Shown: positions 43,801-52,775 of the stretch, in pieces
Layout of the letters: each line of letters starts with the position of its first letter
How positions within the stretch are numbered: the first letter of the stretch is position 1
Origin: Hyphomicrobiales bacterium
GTDB taxonomy: Bacteria > Pseudomonadota > Alphaproteobacteria > Rhizobiales > Beijerinckiaceae
DNA length: 64,000 nt
NCBI GenBank assembly: GCA_900466745.1
Contig: UBNE01000015.1
Coordinates: 82,929 to 146,928 of the forward strand
Direction of reading: 5' to 3'
Notes under the pieces: model-generated
The model's database searches: none
What the model was told of the DNA's origin: nothing
What the model saw: the letters and a program-made list of their open reading frames with translations, nothing else
Made by a program: the position numbers and the translations under genes

Positions 43801-44309
43801 AGAGCGAGCAGGTCGCGGCGCGCCTCGCGCAACATCTCGGCCTGGGCCAGATCATCCGCGACCTCGAAGCGCGGCGGCACATTGGCCTCGAAGGGCGCGG
43901 CCTGGAGCACGCGGGTGCAGAAGGCGTGGATCGTCTCGATCCTGAGGCCTCCCGGCGTCTCCAGCGACTCCGCGAAAAGGCGGCGGGCCTTTGCCTGCTC
44001 GGCAAGGGTCGGTGCTTGGCCGGTCAGTTGCGTCAGCGCGCGGCGCAGGCTCTCCGCGTCGAGCGTCGCCCAATTGCTCAGCGCCTTGAAGATGCGGTTC
44101 GCCATATTGGCGGCCGCGGCCTTGGTATAGGTGATGCAGAGCATGCGCCCGGGCGGGACGCCGTCGAGCAGGAGCCGCAGCACGCGATTGACCAGCACAT
44201 GGGTCTTGCCCGAGCCGGCATTGGCCGAGACCCAGGCGGACAGCCCCGGATCGGCGGCCAGCGCCTGGCGCTGGTTGGTTAGCGGCGGGACGATCCAGCC
44301 CGGCTTCAC
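40836..44309 (-). CDS. addA: Double-strand break repair helicase-nuclease subunit AddA
   Basis: 1157 residues. UvrD-like superfamily 1 helicase fused to a C-terminal RecB-type nuclease; with AddB it resects double-strand DNA ends for RecA loading. Walker A is ANAGSGKTHVL (about 29-39); motif II is ILLDEAQDT; VRVMTVHGSKGLEAKIVILAD is motif V; LYVAMTRAEDRLIV is motif VI. The C-terminal nuclease block contains GRIDRLAITPDSIIIADFKTA with the Asp and Lys of the PD-(D/E)xK site, followed by QLAAYAALL. ATG 44309 overlaps the addB stop by four bases (ATGA). Length and motifs are complete. Confidence 0.97.
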   Translation of the reverse strand: MKPGWIVPPLTNQRQALAADPGLSAWVSANAGSGKTHVLVNRVLRLLLDGVPPGRMLCITYTKAAAANMANRIFKALSNWATLDAESLRRALTQLTGQAPTLAEQAKARRLFAESLETPGGLRIETIHAFCTRVLQAAPFEANVPPRFEVADDLAQAEMLREARRDLLALVAADPQGAEARALDLLARLAAQDSFETMVQEALRQRALFSDETGRARDPQEMRAGIAAFLGIPPDLDAGTVKAVFRAELAALPGLPALIEALGAGSTTRQNCATNLRALLAGQDDGDPVTFCRRGLITDAGTINTHIRGRGKSELDGALLAALEALAALVLAAGERLNAIAIRDRSAALALLVTRMLASYQRQKSLRSLLDYDDLIARTRSLLERVEAAWVLYKLDAGIDHILLDEAQDTGEAQWAILRKLAEEFVSGGDLRPKPRTIFVVGDEKQSIYGFQGAAPAAFGEERRALERRIAAAELAFEAISLNTSFRSAPDIMQAVDAVFALPEHARGLVFDGAPRPETHDTVRRSAPGTVDIWPLAANDTGEPPDAWTTPVDAPERRSGTVKLAERIARTLQRWHRARRDDRGHPFRPGDVMILLRQRGALFEAIVKALKDAQVPVAGRDRLTLAEHPAVEDLVVLGRALLLPEDDLTLATALKTPLIDLDDDDLLRLAPGRKGSLRAALQEAAASEPRYAAAEAKLVHWTREAGRCGPFRFFADLLGPGGGRNLALARLGAEAGDALDAFLGAALDHERRYGPSLAAFLQHVTGSAADVKRDLSASAGEVRVMTVHGSKGLEAKIVILADLGPEPGARRLPKILAVPTGSGALVPIWPPGSAEDTPATMAAKAVVVEQMVEEHHRLLYVAMTRAEDRLIVCAAQPRGEAPEGSWYAMIAEGLAASEAGLQEIGDEAILRFSVTPPAPPEDTETKTDDAVKAATPAWLARPVAREAEPLPPLKPSGALAAANGEERPGDGPFLAEAAAAGRLAHLLLQVLPEVPAERRAETALTLAEARGRALSPERRREIAAMALELLAASALAELFASDALAEAPVCGAIRLPDGSVRAISGRIDRLAITPDSIIIADFKTAARPPADIDAVPASTVAQLAAYAALLREIYPGRAARALLVYTANLACFEIGPDRLAAALAALADGTFGGGAGS

Positions 44310-47300
44310 GGCTCGCCTCCCTCGTCACCGCCGCCGGGCGCGGCCGACCATTCCTTGACCCGGGCGAGCTGGTCATAGGGGCTGGCATAGCGGATGTAAT
44401 CGGGCGCGCGGCGCGAGACGTAAGCCTCACGGCCGGAGCGCAGCGCGTCGAGATGCCTGATGAGGTTTTCGAGATGCCGCGCGGCGACGTCGGCCAGCGA
44501 TTCCTCGCCGAAATCGAGCGGCTTGTCCTTGGCCCAGCCCTTCGGGTCGTGGTGCAGCTTCATGTAGAGCAAGGCGGAAACAGGCGTCGGCCCGGCGAGC
44601 CCCTTGAAGCCGGCGCGGGCGGCGAGCTCCGCTTCCAATGTGAGCTGGGGCGCAAAGCCTTTCTCGACCTGCGCCTTGCTCGGCGGCACCCCGGTCTTGA
44701 AGTCGACAATGCGCAGGCTGGGCTCGCGGGTGAGCTCGACCCGGTCGGCGCGGCCATGCAGGCGGAATTCGCTGCCATCGGCCAGCCTGAAGCTCGCGCC
44801 GGTGCCGAGTTCGACGCCGATACGGGCGATCCCGCCGCGGCGGCGCTCCTCCCAGCGGATGAAATGGCCGGCCGTCAGCAGGAAGCGCGGCCACCAGAAG
44901 GCGCGCACCTCGGGCACGTCGTCATAGGCGCGGAAGAGGCGGTTGCCGATGGCCACGACCTGCGCCAGCGCATCGGCCGGCAATTGCTCGGGATAGGTCT
45001 TCGTGAAGTCCTCGACGATGCCGTGCAGCAGCTTGCCGCGATCCTGCGCGGTCGGGTCCTCGATCAGCGCGTCGAGCGCATCGAGGCCGAGGATCTTGCG
45101 GGCATGGATCTGGTAGGGATCGCGATAGAGCGTCTCGACCTCGGTGACGCTGAGCGAGAGCGGCTGCAGATCGCGCGGCGGGCGCGGCGCCGGGCGCGCC
45201 ACCGGCTTGGCACCGGCCGGGGCGCTGAGCAGGGCGGCGAGGCCGCGCAGCGTCTCGCCCTCCGCCAGCGCCTTCTGCCAGACCGGCGCCGGCGTCACAG
45301 CCTGCAGGCGCTGCCAGAAGCGCGAGGCGATGGTCTCCGCCTCGCCGGCTTTGCGCGGGCGGGTCAGCGTCACCGAACGGGCCATCAGCGCCTGGACGAA
45401 ATCATGCGCCGTCTGGCCGATGCGCCGCTCCGGCGGCGTCAGGCCGAGCTCGGCGCGCATCGGCCGGTTGATGAAGGAATCGGTCGTGGTCTGCGGCGGC
45501 CAGACGGTTTCGTTGAGCCCGCCGAGCACGATGTGGTCGGCGTCGAGCAGGCGCGCTTCGAGCAGTCCCCAGATCGCGACGCGCGGATGGCCGGGCACCT
45601 TGCGCGTGACAGTGCGCTCGCCCAGCAAACCGTCGAGGATCGCGACGAAATCCTGCGCCCGGCCGCCCGGCGGCATCACGGCCTCGGCGGCGGCCAATTC
45701 GTCGAACAACCCTGAGAGTGCCTCGCCGTCAGGACCGACGAAAGCGAGAGGCTGGCCGGCCTCGCTTGCGCTGAAAGCGATGACCGCAGCGCGCGCCGCC
45801 GCGACGACCGCCGCCAATGACGGCTCTTCGAGGAAGAGCGCTTCGAGCAACGGGGCGCTCGCCCGCTCGACGGCACGCAGCAGCGCTGTTGCCGTGGCGC
45901 GATCTTCGATCGTCAGCCGCTCGCGCGGCCGGGGCACATGCCGCCCTTCGCGCAATGCGTCCCATTGGTCGAGCGCGACATGCAGGCCGGCGAGCCCCCG
46001 GCCGACCGCATTGCCGCGCCAGACGCCGATTTCGAGCGCGGCCGCTCCGCGCGCCACCGCCTCGCGGCCCAGGCCCAGCCGGCAGAGCGGATGGGCGAGC
46101 AGCGGCACCAGCGCCAACGGTGTCATCTGCGCCAGCGCCGCCTCCAAAATCAGCCGCAGCAGCGAGCCGGCCGGCCAGCGGCCGAGCGGGAGGCCAGCGG
46201 AATCGTCGACCTCGACGTCCCAACGCTTCAGCTCGACCGCGACGCGCTCGGCGAGTCCGCGATCCGGCGTCACCAGCGCGGCATGATGGCCGGGCTGCTC
46301 CAGCGCCTCGCGCAGCGCCAGGGCGACGAGCAGGGCCTCCTCGCGCTCATCGGCCGCCTCGACGATGCGCAAGCCGGCGAAGGCGGTTTCGGCGGTCGCA
46401 GGCGGAACGCGCTGGCCGAGATCCGACCAGAGCTCGGTGACGGAGGCCGGCAGCATCGCCTCGCGGGCGATGGCGGCGCGGGCTGCGCGCGGCGCATCCG
46501 GCTCGGCAAGCTCGCGCACATCGTCGCGCGTCGCTTGAAGCACCTCCAGCAGGTGATGCAAGGCCGCCTGCGGGTGCGAGGGGGCGGGTTCGTCCTTGAT
46601 CGCGGTCCAGGCCCGTTCCGGAAGAGCGAGGTCGATGCCGGGCAGCACCACCGCTCCGTTCGGCAGCCGAGCGATGGCCGCCAGAAGCTCCGCCGTGGCC
46701 GGCACCGTGCCGGTCGAGCCGGCCGCGATGATCGGCCCCTTGGCGCCGCCGGCGAGCAGGCGCTCGCGCTCGGCCGCCAGCATGCGGTTGCGGAAGGCGG
46801 CGGGGTCGCAGGCGCCCTGCTCGGCGAGGATCTGCGGCCAGGTCTCGCCCAGAATGCCGAGGAAGCCGGCATTGAGCTGCCAGACGGTGTCGAAGCGCGC
46901 CGCATCGAGGTTACCCAGCCGGTCGACCGGCACGCGCTCGGTCTGCATCTGGTCGAGCAGGGCGGCGAGGTCGCCGGCGAGGCCATAGGCCTCGGCCAGC
47001 GTCGCCGGCACCAGGGCGGGCTCCGACGGATCGAGCCGGAGATGGCTGCGATTGGCGCTGCGGCCCCAGGCATCGACCAGCCGGGTCAGCAGCATGCGCC
47101 GCGCCAGCGGCTCGATCGGCGCGACGCGCTCGCCCACCCAGGCGCCGGAGCCGATCAGCGCCGTCTCGGCCTCGTCGACATCGCCGAGCGGGACGATGCG
47201 CGGCAGCAGCAGGGCCCGGCCTTCGAGCTTTCCCACCAGGATCGCGGTGAAGGCGCGCGCGGCGCGGCGCGTCGGCAGGTAGAGCGTGGCGCGCGCCATG

Positions 47301-47416
47301 GCGGCGGGGTCGGCCGGGTCGTGAATCGCCCCGAAGCGGCCATCCAGCATCGCCTGCGCCAGCACCTCCAGGAAGGGCGCGCCGGCCGGGATGCTGAACA
47401 GGTTGAGCTCAGGCAT
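44306..47416 (-). CDS. addB: Double-strand break repair protein AddB
   Basis: 1036 residues. AddB partners AddA and supplies the second nuclease and an inactive helicase-like core. The nuclease region near residues 885-930 shows GRADRVELTREPSLRIVDFKTG, followed by PQLTLEAELAARAGF. ADHIVLGGLNETVWPP near 620 is the conserved AddB block. ATG 47416 lies inside the last codons of the murU-like gene (8-bp overlap). A longer frame to 47479 is only shadow of that gene. It is coupled to addA by ATGA. In alphaproteobacteria the gene regularly follows a nucleotidyltransferase, as here. Confidence 0.95.
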   Translation of the reverse strand: MPELNLFSIPAGAPFLEVLAQAMLDGRFGAIHDPADPAAMARATLYLPTRRAARAFTAILVGKLEGRALLLPRIVPLGDVDEAETALIGSGAWVGERVAPIEPLARRMLLTRLVDAWGRSANRSHLRLDPSEPALVPATLAEAYGLAGDLAALLDQMQTERVPVDRLGNLDAARFDTVWQLNAGFLGILGETWPQILAEQGACDPAAFRNRMLAAERERLLAGGAKGPIIAAGSTGTVPATAELLAAIARLPNGAVVLPGIDLALPERAWTAIKDEPAPSHPQAALHHLLEVLQATRDDVRELAEPDAPRAARAAIAREAMLPASVTELWSDLGQRVPPATAETAFAGLRIVEAADEREEALLVALALREALEQPGHHAALVTPDRGLAERVAVELKRWDVEVDDSAGLPLGRWPAGSLLRLILEAALAQMTPLALVPLLAHPLCRLGLGREAVARGAAALEIGVWRGNAVGRGLAGLHVALDQWDALREGRHVPRPRERLTIEDRATATALLRAVERASAPLLEALFLEEPSLAAVVAAARAAVIAFSASEAGQPLAFVGPDGEALSGLFDELAAAEAVMPPGGRAQDFVAILDGLLGERTVTRKVPGHPRVAIWGLLEARLLDADHIVLGGLNETVWPPQTTTDSFINRPMRAELGLTPPERRIGQTAHDFVQALMARSVTLTRPRKAGEAETIASRFWQRLQAVTPAPVWQKALAEGETLRGLAALLSAPAGAKPVARPAPRPPRDLQPLSLSVTEVETLYRDPYQIHARKILGLDALDALIEDPTAQDRGKLLHGIVEDFTKTYPEQLPADALAQVVAIGNRLFRAYDDVPEVRAFWWPRFLLTAGHFIRWEERRRGGIARIGVELGTGASFRLADGSEFRLHGRADRVELTREPSLRIVDFKTGVPPSKAQVEKGFAPQLTLEAELAARAGFKGLAGPTPVSALLYMKLHHDPKGWAKDKPLDFGEESLADVAARHLENLIRHLDALRSGREAYVSRRAPDYIRYASPYDQLARVKEWSAAPGGGDEGGEP

Positions 47417-48149
47417 CGACCGGCTGGGCGGCGGCGAGCGCGGCCTCGGCCGGCGCGATCGCCTCGGGCGTGCCGACATGCAGCCAGCGCCCTTCCAGCA
47501 CCTCGCCGAACAGCCGGCCCTTCGCGATGGCGCGGTCGAAGAGCAGGTTCAGCGAGAACGGCCCGTCGGGCGTATCCGCGAACAGCTCCGGCTTCAGGAT
47601 GGCGACGCCGGCATAGGCCCAGGGCGCGCGCGCCGCCGCGCCGCGGCGCGTCAGGCGGCCATCCGCAGCGCGAAAGAAGTCGCCGGCGCCGTCGAAGCCG
47701 AGGCTGGTCTCCATGTCGGCGAGCAGGAGCAGGATATCCATGCGCTCCGGGTCCCAGGCCCGCAGCATCGCCGGCAGGGCGGGCCGGCCGGTCTCGCGCC
47801 AGAGCGCATCGGAATTGGTGTGAAAGAAGGGCGCCGTGCCGAGCAGCGGCAGCGCCTTCTTCACGCCGCCGCCGGTATCGAGCAATTCGCCGCGCTCGTC
47901 GGAGATGGCGATGCGTGGATGTTGCCGGCCGGCGAGATGCGCCTCGACCTGGCCCGCGAGGTGATGGACGTTGACTACCGCCTGCTCGACGCCCGCCTCG
48001 GCCAGCCGGTCGAGCATATGGTCGAGCATGGCCCGTCCGCCGATCCTGACCAGCGGCTTCGGCAGCGTGTCGGTGATCGGGCGCATGCGCTGGCCGAGCC
48101 CGGCCGCAAGCACCATGGCCCGGCGGATCGGCGGCGAGGATATGGTCAC
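47409..48149 (-). CDS. murU: Sugar-1-phosphate nucleotidyltransferase, MurU-like
   Basis: 246 residues from GTG 48149 (GGGAG six bases upstream); an upstream GTG at 48173 is open but lacks such spacing. The N-terminal signature AMVLAAGLGQRMRPITDTLPKPLV is that of NDP-sugar pyrophosphorylases. It also has ISDERGELLDTGGGVKKALPLL and FFHTNSDALW (metal Asp). In alphaproteobacteria and pseudomonads the enzyme acts after AmgK, giving UDP-MurNAc from MurNAc-1-phosphate in cell-wall recycling. The AmgK domain gene (52772-54331) is in this window but 4.6 kb away in opposite orientation, whereas relatives have it adjacent. The MurU name is therefore an inference from pathway and family. Confidence 0.8.
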   Translation of the reverse strand: MTISSPPIRRAMVLAAGLGQRMRPITDTLPKPLVRIGGRAMLDHMLDRLAEAGVEQAVVNVHHLAGQVEAHLAGRQHPRIAISDERGELLDTGGGVKKALPLLGTAPFFHTNSDALWRETGRPALPAMLRAWDPERMDILLLLADMETSLGFDGAGDFFRAADGRLTRRGAAARAPWAYAGVAILKPELFADTPDGPFSLNLLFDRAIAKGRLFGEVLEGRWLHVGTPEAIAPAEAALAAAQPVDA

Positions 48150-48261
48150 GCGAATCTCCCTGTGCTTCGGCACAGGCTAGAGCATTTTCGGGCGAAATTG
48201 ACACTGGTTCGCGTCACGGGCGCAACGCAGGGCGATTGCCTATGGATTCCGCCCACTGTGC

Positions 48262-48360
48262 GTCATCCCGGGCGACCGGAGGGAGACCCGGGATCCATGC
48301 CTGAGCATTTCCGGTTCAGGCATGGATCCCGGATCTTCGCTTCGCTTCGTCCGGGATGAC
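48262..48360. repeat. Interspersed palindromic repeat, family 1, copy B
   Basis: 99 bp from GTCATCCCGG to CCGGGATGAC, with an inner perfect 17-bp inverted repeat (48288-48304 with 48316-48332) around a short loop. Its right arm (about 37 bp ending at 48360) is the near-identical reverse complement of the left arm of copy C at 54360, so B and C are in opposite orientation. Located between the murU-like gene and ahcY. Confidence 0.9.
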
Positions 48361-48405
48361 CCCGTGGCGGGGCGCGGAGGGTCGGAGCTGATCGGCTTCG
48401 AGATC

Positions 48406-48425
48406 ATATAAAGACATCTTTATAT
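48406..48425 (+). promoter_or_regulatory. ATATAAAGA-CA-TCTTTATAT palindrome upstream of ahcY
   Basis: Perfect 9-bp arms around a 2-bp centre, 72 bp before the ahcY start, in an AT-rich island that probably contains the promoter. It resembles the binding site I recall for SahR, an ArsR-type regulator sensing S-adenosylhomocysteine and controlling methionine-cycle genes in Proteobacteria. The regulator gene itself is not in the window. The palindrome is certain; the regulator assignment is inference. Confidence 0.6.
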
Positions 48426-48496
48426 CTTTGATTGCCTTCCGGCGACGGGGCTGCTAGAGAGCCCGCCAGTTTCAGACCGAGCGATTGGAGCCCCCC

Positions 48497-49891
<1,395 letters not shown>

Positions 49892-50288
49892 CATTCCGGC
49901 AGCCGCCGGAGAGGCGAGGCCCGGCGCAAGCCGGGCCTTTCGCATTTCGGGAGCGTTCCGGGAACAAGCCAAGAACACAATTTATGGTATGCGGTTCCCG
50001 GCCAGCCACCAATCCTTGATCGACCTGGAGACACTCTCCCAAGGTCAGCCAAATTCTCTCCGTTTACCGGCGATTAAGCACTTCCTGACGGAGTCGGGCG
50101 ATGATTACAGTGGACCTGATTCGGGGGCCCGAGACGGCGCGACCCCGGCTCAAGCTCTGATGTGATTGGCGTGGTGGCGCGCGTGTATCGGTCGCCGGAG
50201 AGGGTGAAAAGCCCGGCTCCGCGACACCGATTCCGGCGACACCTGCGATATTGGCGGCTCCGGCCGCCCGAGAGGCGACGGACGCGGA
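49892..50288 (+). promoter_or_regulatory. ahcY terminator and divL upstream region
   Basis: 397 bp. First comes an intrinsic terminator (arms AGGCCCGGC 49917-49925 and GCCGGGCCT 49930-49938, then TTCGCATTT). Then an AT-richer stretch near 49970-50080 probably carries the divL promoter. TTTA-N7-TTAA at 50063-50077 matches the CtrA consensus TTAA-N7-TTAA with one mismatch. No protein gene is supported here; frames that are open have no start signals. Confidence 0.5.
49917..49947 (+). terminator. Intrinsic terminator after ahcY
   Basis: Perfect 9-bp stem AGGCCCGGC / GCCGGGCCT with a GCAA tetraloop, followed by TTCGCATTT, 25 nt past the ahcY stop. The GNRA-type loop and position make it a confident terminator. 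Confidence 0.85.
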
Positions 50289-52775
50289 ATGACAAGCGCG
50301 AGGCGACAGGGACGAGAGGACGGCCGGCGGCCGCGCAGGCTCCTGCCCGCGAGATGCCTGCCCGCCCTCGCTCTCCTGCCCGCCCCGGCCTTGGCCCAGA
50401 GCGGCTGGCTCGCCCCGGCCAGGCTCGACCTGATGAGCACGGGCGCGCTCTCGATCATCCTCGCCGGCCTCACCGTCTTCGCCACGACGACCTCGCTGGT
50501 CTATGTCCGCGAGCGCGCGCGCTGGCAGCGGCGCGAGGCGAAGCTCGCCAGCGAGCTCGAAGCCGCGCGCGGGCATCAGGAGCGGCTCTCGATCCTGCTC
50601 GCCGCCGACCCGCAGGTGATCGCGAGCTGGAACGGGCGCGACGCGCAGCCGGTCTTCGAGGGCGACAGCGGCTTCCTCGGCGCGCCGGGCGCGGCGCTGG
50701 CGCTCGCCTATGGAAGCTGGGCGGCGCCGGCCGACGCCAAGCGGCTCGAACTCGCCACCGACGCGCTGAAGGACAGCGGCGAGGCCTTCGCCTTCACGAT
50801 CCGCAGCAAATCCGGCCCCTTCGTCGACATCGAGGGCCGCCCCGTCGCCGGGCGCGCCGTGATCCGCTTCCGCGAGGTCACCGGCGAGCGGGCCCAGGTG
50901 ATGACGCTGCGCAGCGAGCTGGAACGCGTCACCGCCGACCATGCGGCGCTGGCGAGCCTGCTCGCCGGGCTGCCGCATCCGGCCTGGATGCGCGACGCCG
51001 ACGGGCGGCTCGCCTGGGTCAACGGCGCCTATGTCGGCGCGGTCGAGGCGACCGACGCCGGCACCGCGGTCAAGGGCGGGCTCGAGCTGCTCGACCGCAA
51101 CGAGCGCGAGGCCGCCGCCCGCGCCCGCCGCGAGGGCAAGCCCTTCACGATCCGCACCCCCGCCGTCGTCGCCGGCCAGCGCCGGACGCTCGACGTGGTC
51201 GAACTGCCGACCCCGACGGGCTTCGCCGGCTTCGCCACCGACATGAGCGAGCTGGAGGCGGTCCGGGCCGATCTGCAGCGCCAGATGGACGCCCATGTCC
51301 GCACCCTCGACCGGCTCAAGACGGCCGTCGCCGTGTTCGACGGCGCGCAGCGGCTGCTCTACCGCAATTCCGGCTTCGACGCGCTCTGGTCGCTCGACCC
51401 CGGCTTCCTCGACGGCCAGCCGAGCGACGGCGAGATCCTCGACCGGCTGCGGGCCGAGCGGCGCCTGCCCGAGCTCGGCGACTACCGGAGCTGGAAGGCG
51501 GGCGTGCACGCGGCCTACACCGCGACCCGCGCCAACGAGGACTGGTGGTACCTGCCCGACGGGCGCACCATCCATGTCGTCTCCAGCCCGAACCCGCAGG
51601 GCGGGGTGACCTATCTCTATGACGACGTCACCGAGCGCTTCACGCTGGAATCGCGCTTCAACGCCCTGACCCGGACCCAGCGCGAGACGCTGGATTCGCT
51701 GCGCGAGGGCGTCGCCGTGTTCGGCTCGGACGGGCGGCTCAAGCTCTCGAACCCGGCCTTCGCCCAGTCCTGGCGCATCGATGCCGACATGCTCGCCAGC
51801 GCGCCGCATATCGACGAGGTGGTCAAGCTCTGCCGGCCGCTCTTCCCCCAGGACGAGGTCTGGCGCGAACTGCTGAGCACGGTCACCGGCGTGCGCGACG
51901 CGCGCGAGGACTATCGCTGCCGCATCGAGCGCCGCGACGGCACCGTGCTCGACATCGCCGCCGCGCCGCTCCCGGACGGCGCGACGCTGATCTCCTTCGC
52001 CGACGTCACGGCGAGCGTGAATGTCGAGCGGGCGCTGACCGAGAAGAACGAGGCGCTGGAGAAGGTCTCGCGGCTGCGCGAGGACTTCGTCCACCACGTC
52101 TCCTACGAACTGCGCTCGCCGCTGACCAACATCATCGGCTTCGCCCAGCTCCTCGGCACCGAGACGGTCGGCGCCCTCAACGAGAAGCAGCGCGACTACA
52201 CCTCCCATATCATGCGCTCCTCGGGCGCGCTGCTCGCCATCATCAACGACATCCTCGACCTCGCCACCATCGACAACGGCGCGCTGGCGCTCGACATCCA
52301 GGAGGTCGACGTGGCCGACACCATCGCCCAGGCGGCGGCGGGGCTGCACGACCGGCTGACCGACAGCAAACTGGCGCTGAAGGTCGAGATCGACCCGCGC
52401 ACCGGCTCGCTCCGGGCCGACGGCAAGCGCCTGCGGCAGGTGCTGTTCAACCTGCTCTCCAACGCGATCGGCTTCTCCTCGCCCGGCCAGACCGTGCAGG
52501 TCACCGCGACGCGGCAGGGCAGCGACATCCGCCTCACCGTCGCCGATCAGGGCCGCGGCATCCCGGCCGAGGTCAAGGAGAAGGTGTTCGAGCGCTTCGA
52601 GAGCCATTCGCTCGGCTCCAGCCATCGCGGCGTGGGCCTCGGCCTCTCGATCGTGCGCTCGATCGTCGCTCTGCATGGCGGCCATGTCGAGCTCGACTCG
52701 ACGCCGGGGCAGGGCACGCGCGTCACCGCGATTTTCCCGGCCCAGGGCCTGCCGCTCTCGGACGCCGCCGAATGA
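50289..52775 (+). CDS. divL: DivL, tyrosine-containing pseudo-histidine kinase of the CtrA pathway
   Basis: 828 residues. An N-terminal signal or membrane anchor (about 20-65), then several PAS-type sensor regions (about 90-560), then a DHp domain whose phospho-acceptor position reads HVSYELRSPL with Tyr at residue 606 in place of His, the hallmark of DivL. A full HATPase domain follows (N-box NLLSNAIGF, G1 DQGRGIP, G2 GVGLGLSIV). In Caulobacter DivL binds DivK~P and modulates the kinase CckA, so controlling CtrA and cell-cycle polarity. Its place between ahcY and tsaE is the same as in Agrobacterium. The stop overlaps the next gene as ATGA. A possible CtrA half-site pair lies upstream. Confidence 0.93.
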   Translation: MTSARRQGREDGRRPRRLLPARCLPALALLPAPALAQSGWLAPARLDLMSTGALSIILAGLTVFATTTSLVYVRERARWQRREAKLASELEAARGHQERLSILLAADPQVIASWNGRDAQPVFEGDSGFLGAPGAALALAYGSWAAPADAKRLELATDALKDSGEAFAFTIRSKSGPFVDIEGRPVAGRAVIRFREVTGERAQVMTLRSELERVTADHAALASLLAGLPHPAWMRDADGRLAWVNGAYVGAVEATDAGTAVKGGLELLDRNEREAAARARREGKPFTIRTPAVVAGQRRTLDVVELPTPTGFAGFATDMSELEAVRADLQRQMDAHVRTLDRLKTAVAVFDGAQRLLYRNSGFDALWSLDPGFLDGQPSDGEILDRLRAERRLPELGDYRSWKAGVHAAYTATRANEDWWYLPDGRTIHVVSSPNPQGGVTYLYDDVTERFTLESRFNALTRTQRETLDSLREGVAVFGSDGRLKLSNPAFAQSWRIDADMLASAPHIDEVVKLCRPLFPQDEVWRELLSTVTGVRDAREDYRCRIERRDGTVLDIAAAPLPDGATLISFADVTASVNVERALTEKNEALEKVSRLREDFVHHVSYELRSPLTNIIGFAQLLGTETVGALNEKQRDYTSHIMRSSGALLAIINDILDLATIDNGALALDIQEVDVADTIAQAAAGLHDRLTDSKLALKVEIDPRTGSLRADGKRLRQVLFNLLSNAIGFSSPGQTVQVTATRQGSDIRLTVADQGRGIPAEVKEKVFERFESHSLGSSHRGVGLGLSIVRSIVALHGGHVELDSTPGQGTRVTAIFPAQGLPLSDAAE

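Larger units (their letters stand above)
48150..48496. other. Intergenic region with two repeat elements and an ahcY operator
   Basis: 347 bp between the divergent murU-like gene and ahcY. In order it holds a GAGCAT-type degenerate palindrome (48178-48214), a family 1 interspersed repeat (48262-48360), an ATATAAAGA-CA-TCTTTATAT palindrome (48406-48425), a short GGGCT/AGCCC hairpin, and the ahcY ribosome-binding site. No ORF is supported. It is one of the two suspected inversion junctions. Confidence 0.6.

Noticed and set aside
41355..44282. Very long rightward open frame (975 codons) opposite addA
   Set aside because: High-GC codon bias of addA leaves the antisense frame open. Its product is Arg/Gln/Glu/Gly-rich with no motif, and addA has complete helicase and nuclease motifs.
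45938..47974. 678-codon rightward frame opposite addB and murU
   Set aside because: It spans parts of two genes on the other strand and shows Arg/Gly-rich shadow composition.
48178..48360. Insertion-sequence remnant between murU and ahcY
   Set aside because: No transposase fragment or target duplication. The symmetrical elements match dispersed palindromic repeats found elsewhere in the window.
48430..48490. SAH riboswitch in the ahcY leader
   Set aside because: Only a short GGGCT/AGCCC hairpin is visible. I could not find the conserved pseudoknot core of SAH or SAM-II riboswitches. A covariance-model search would settle it.
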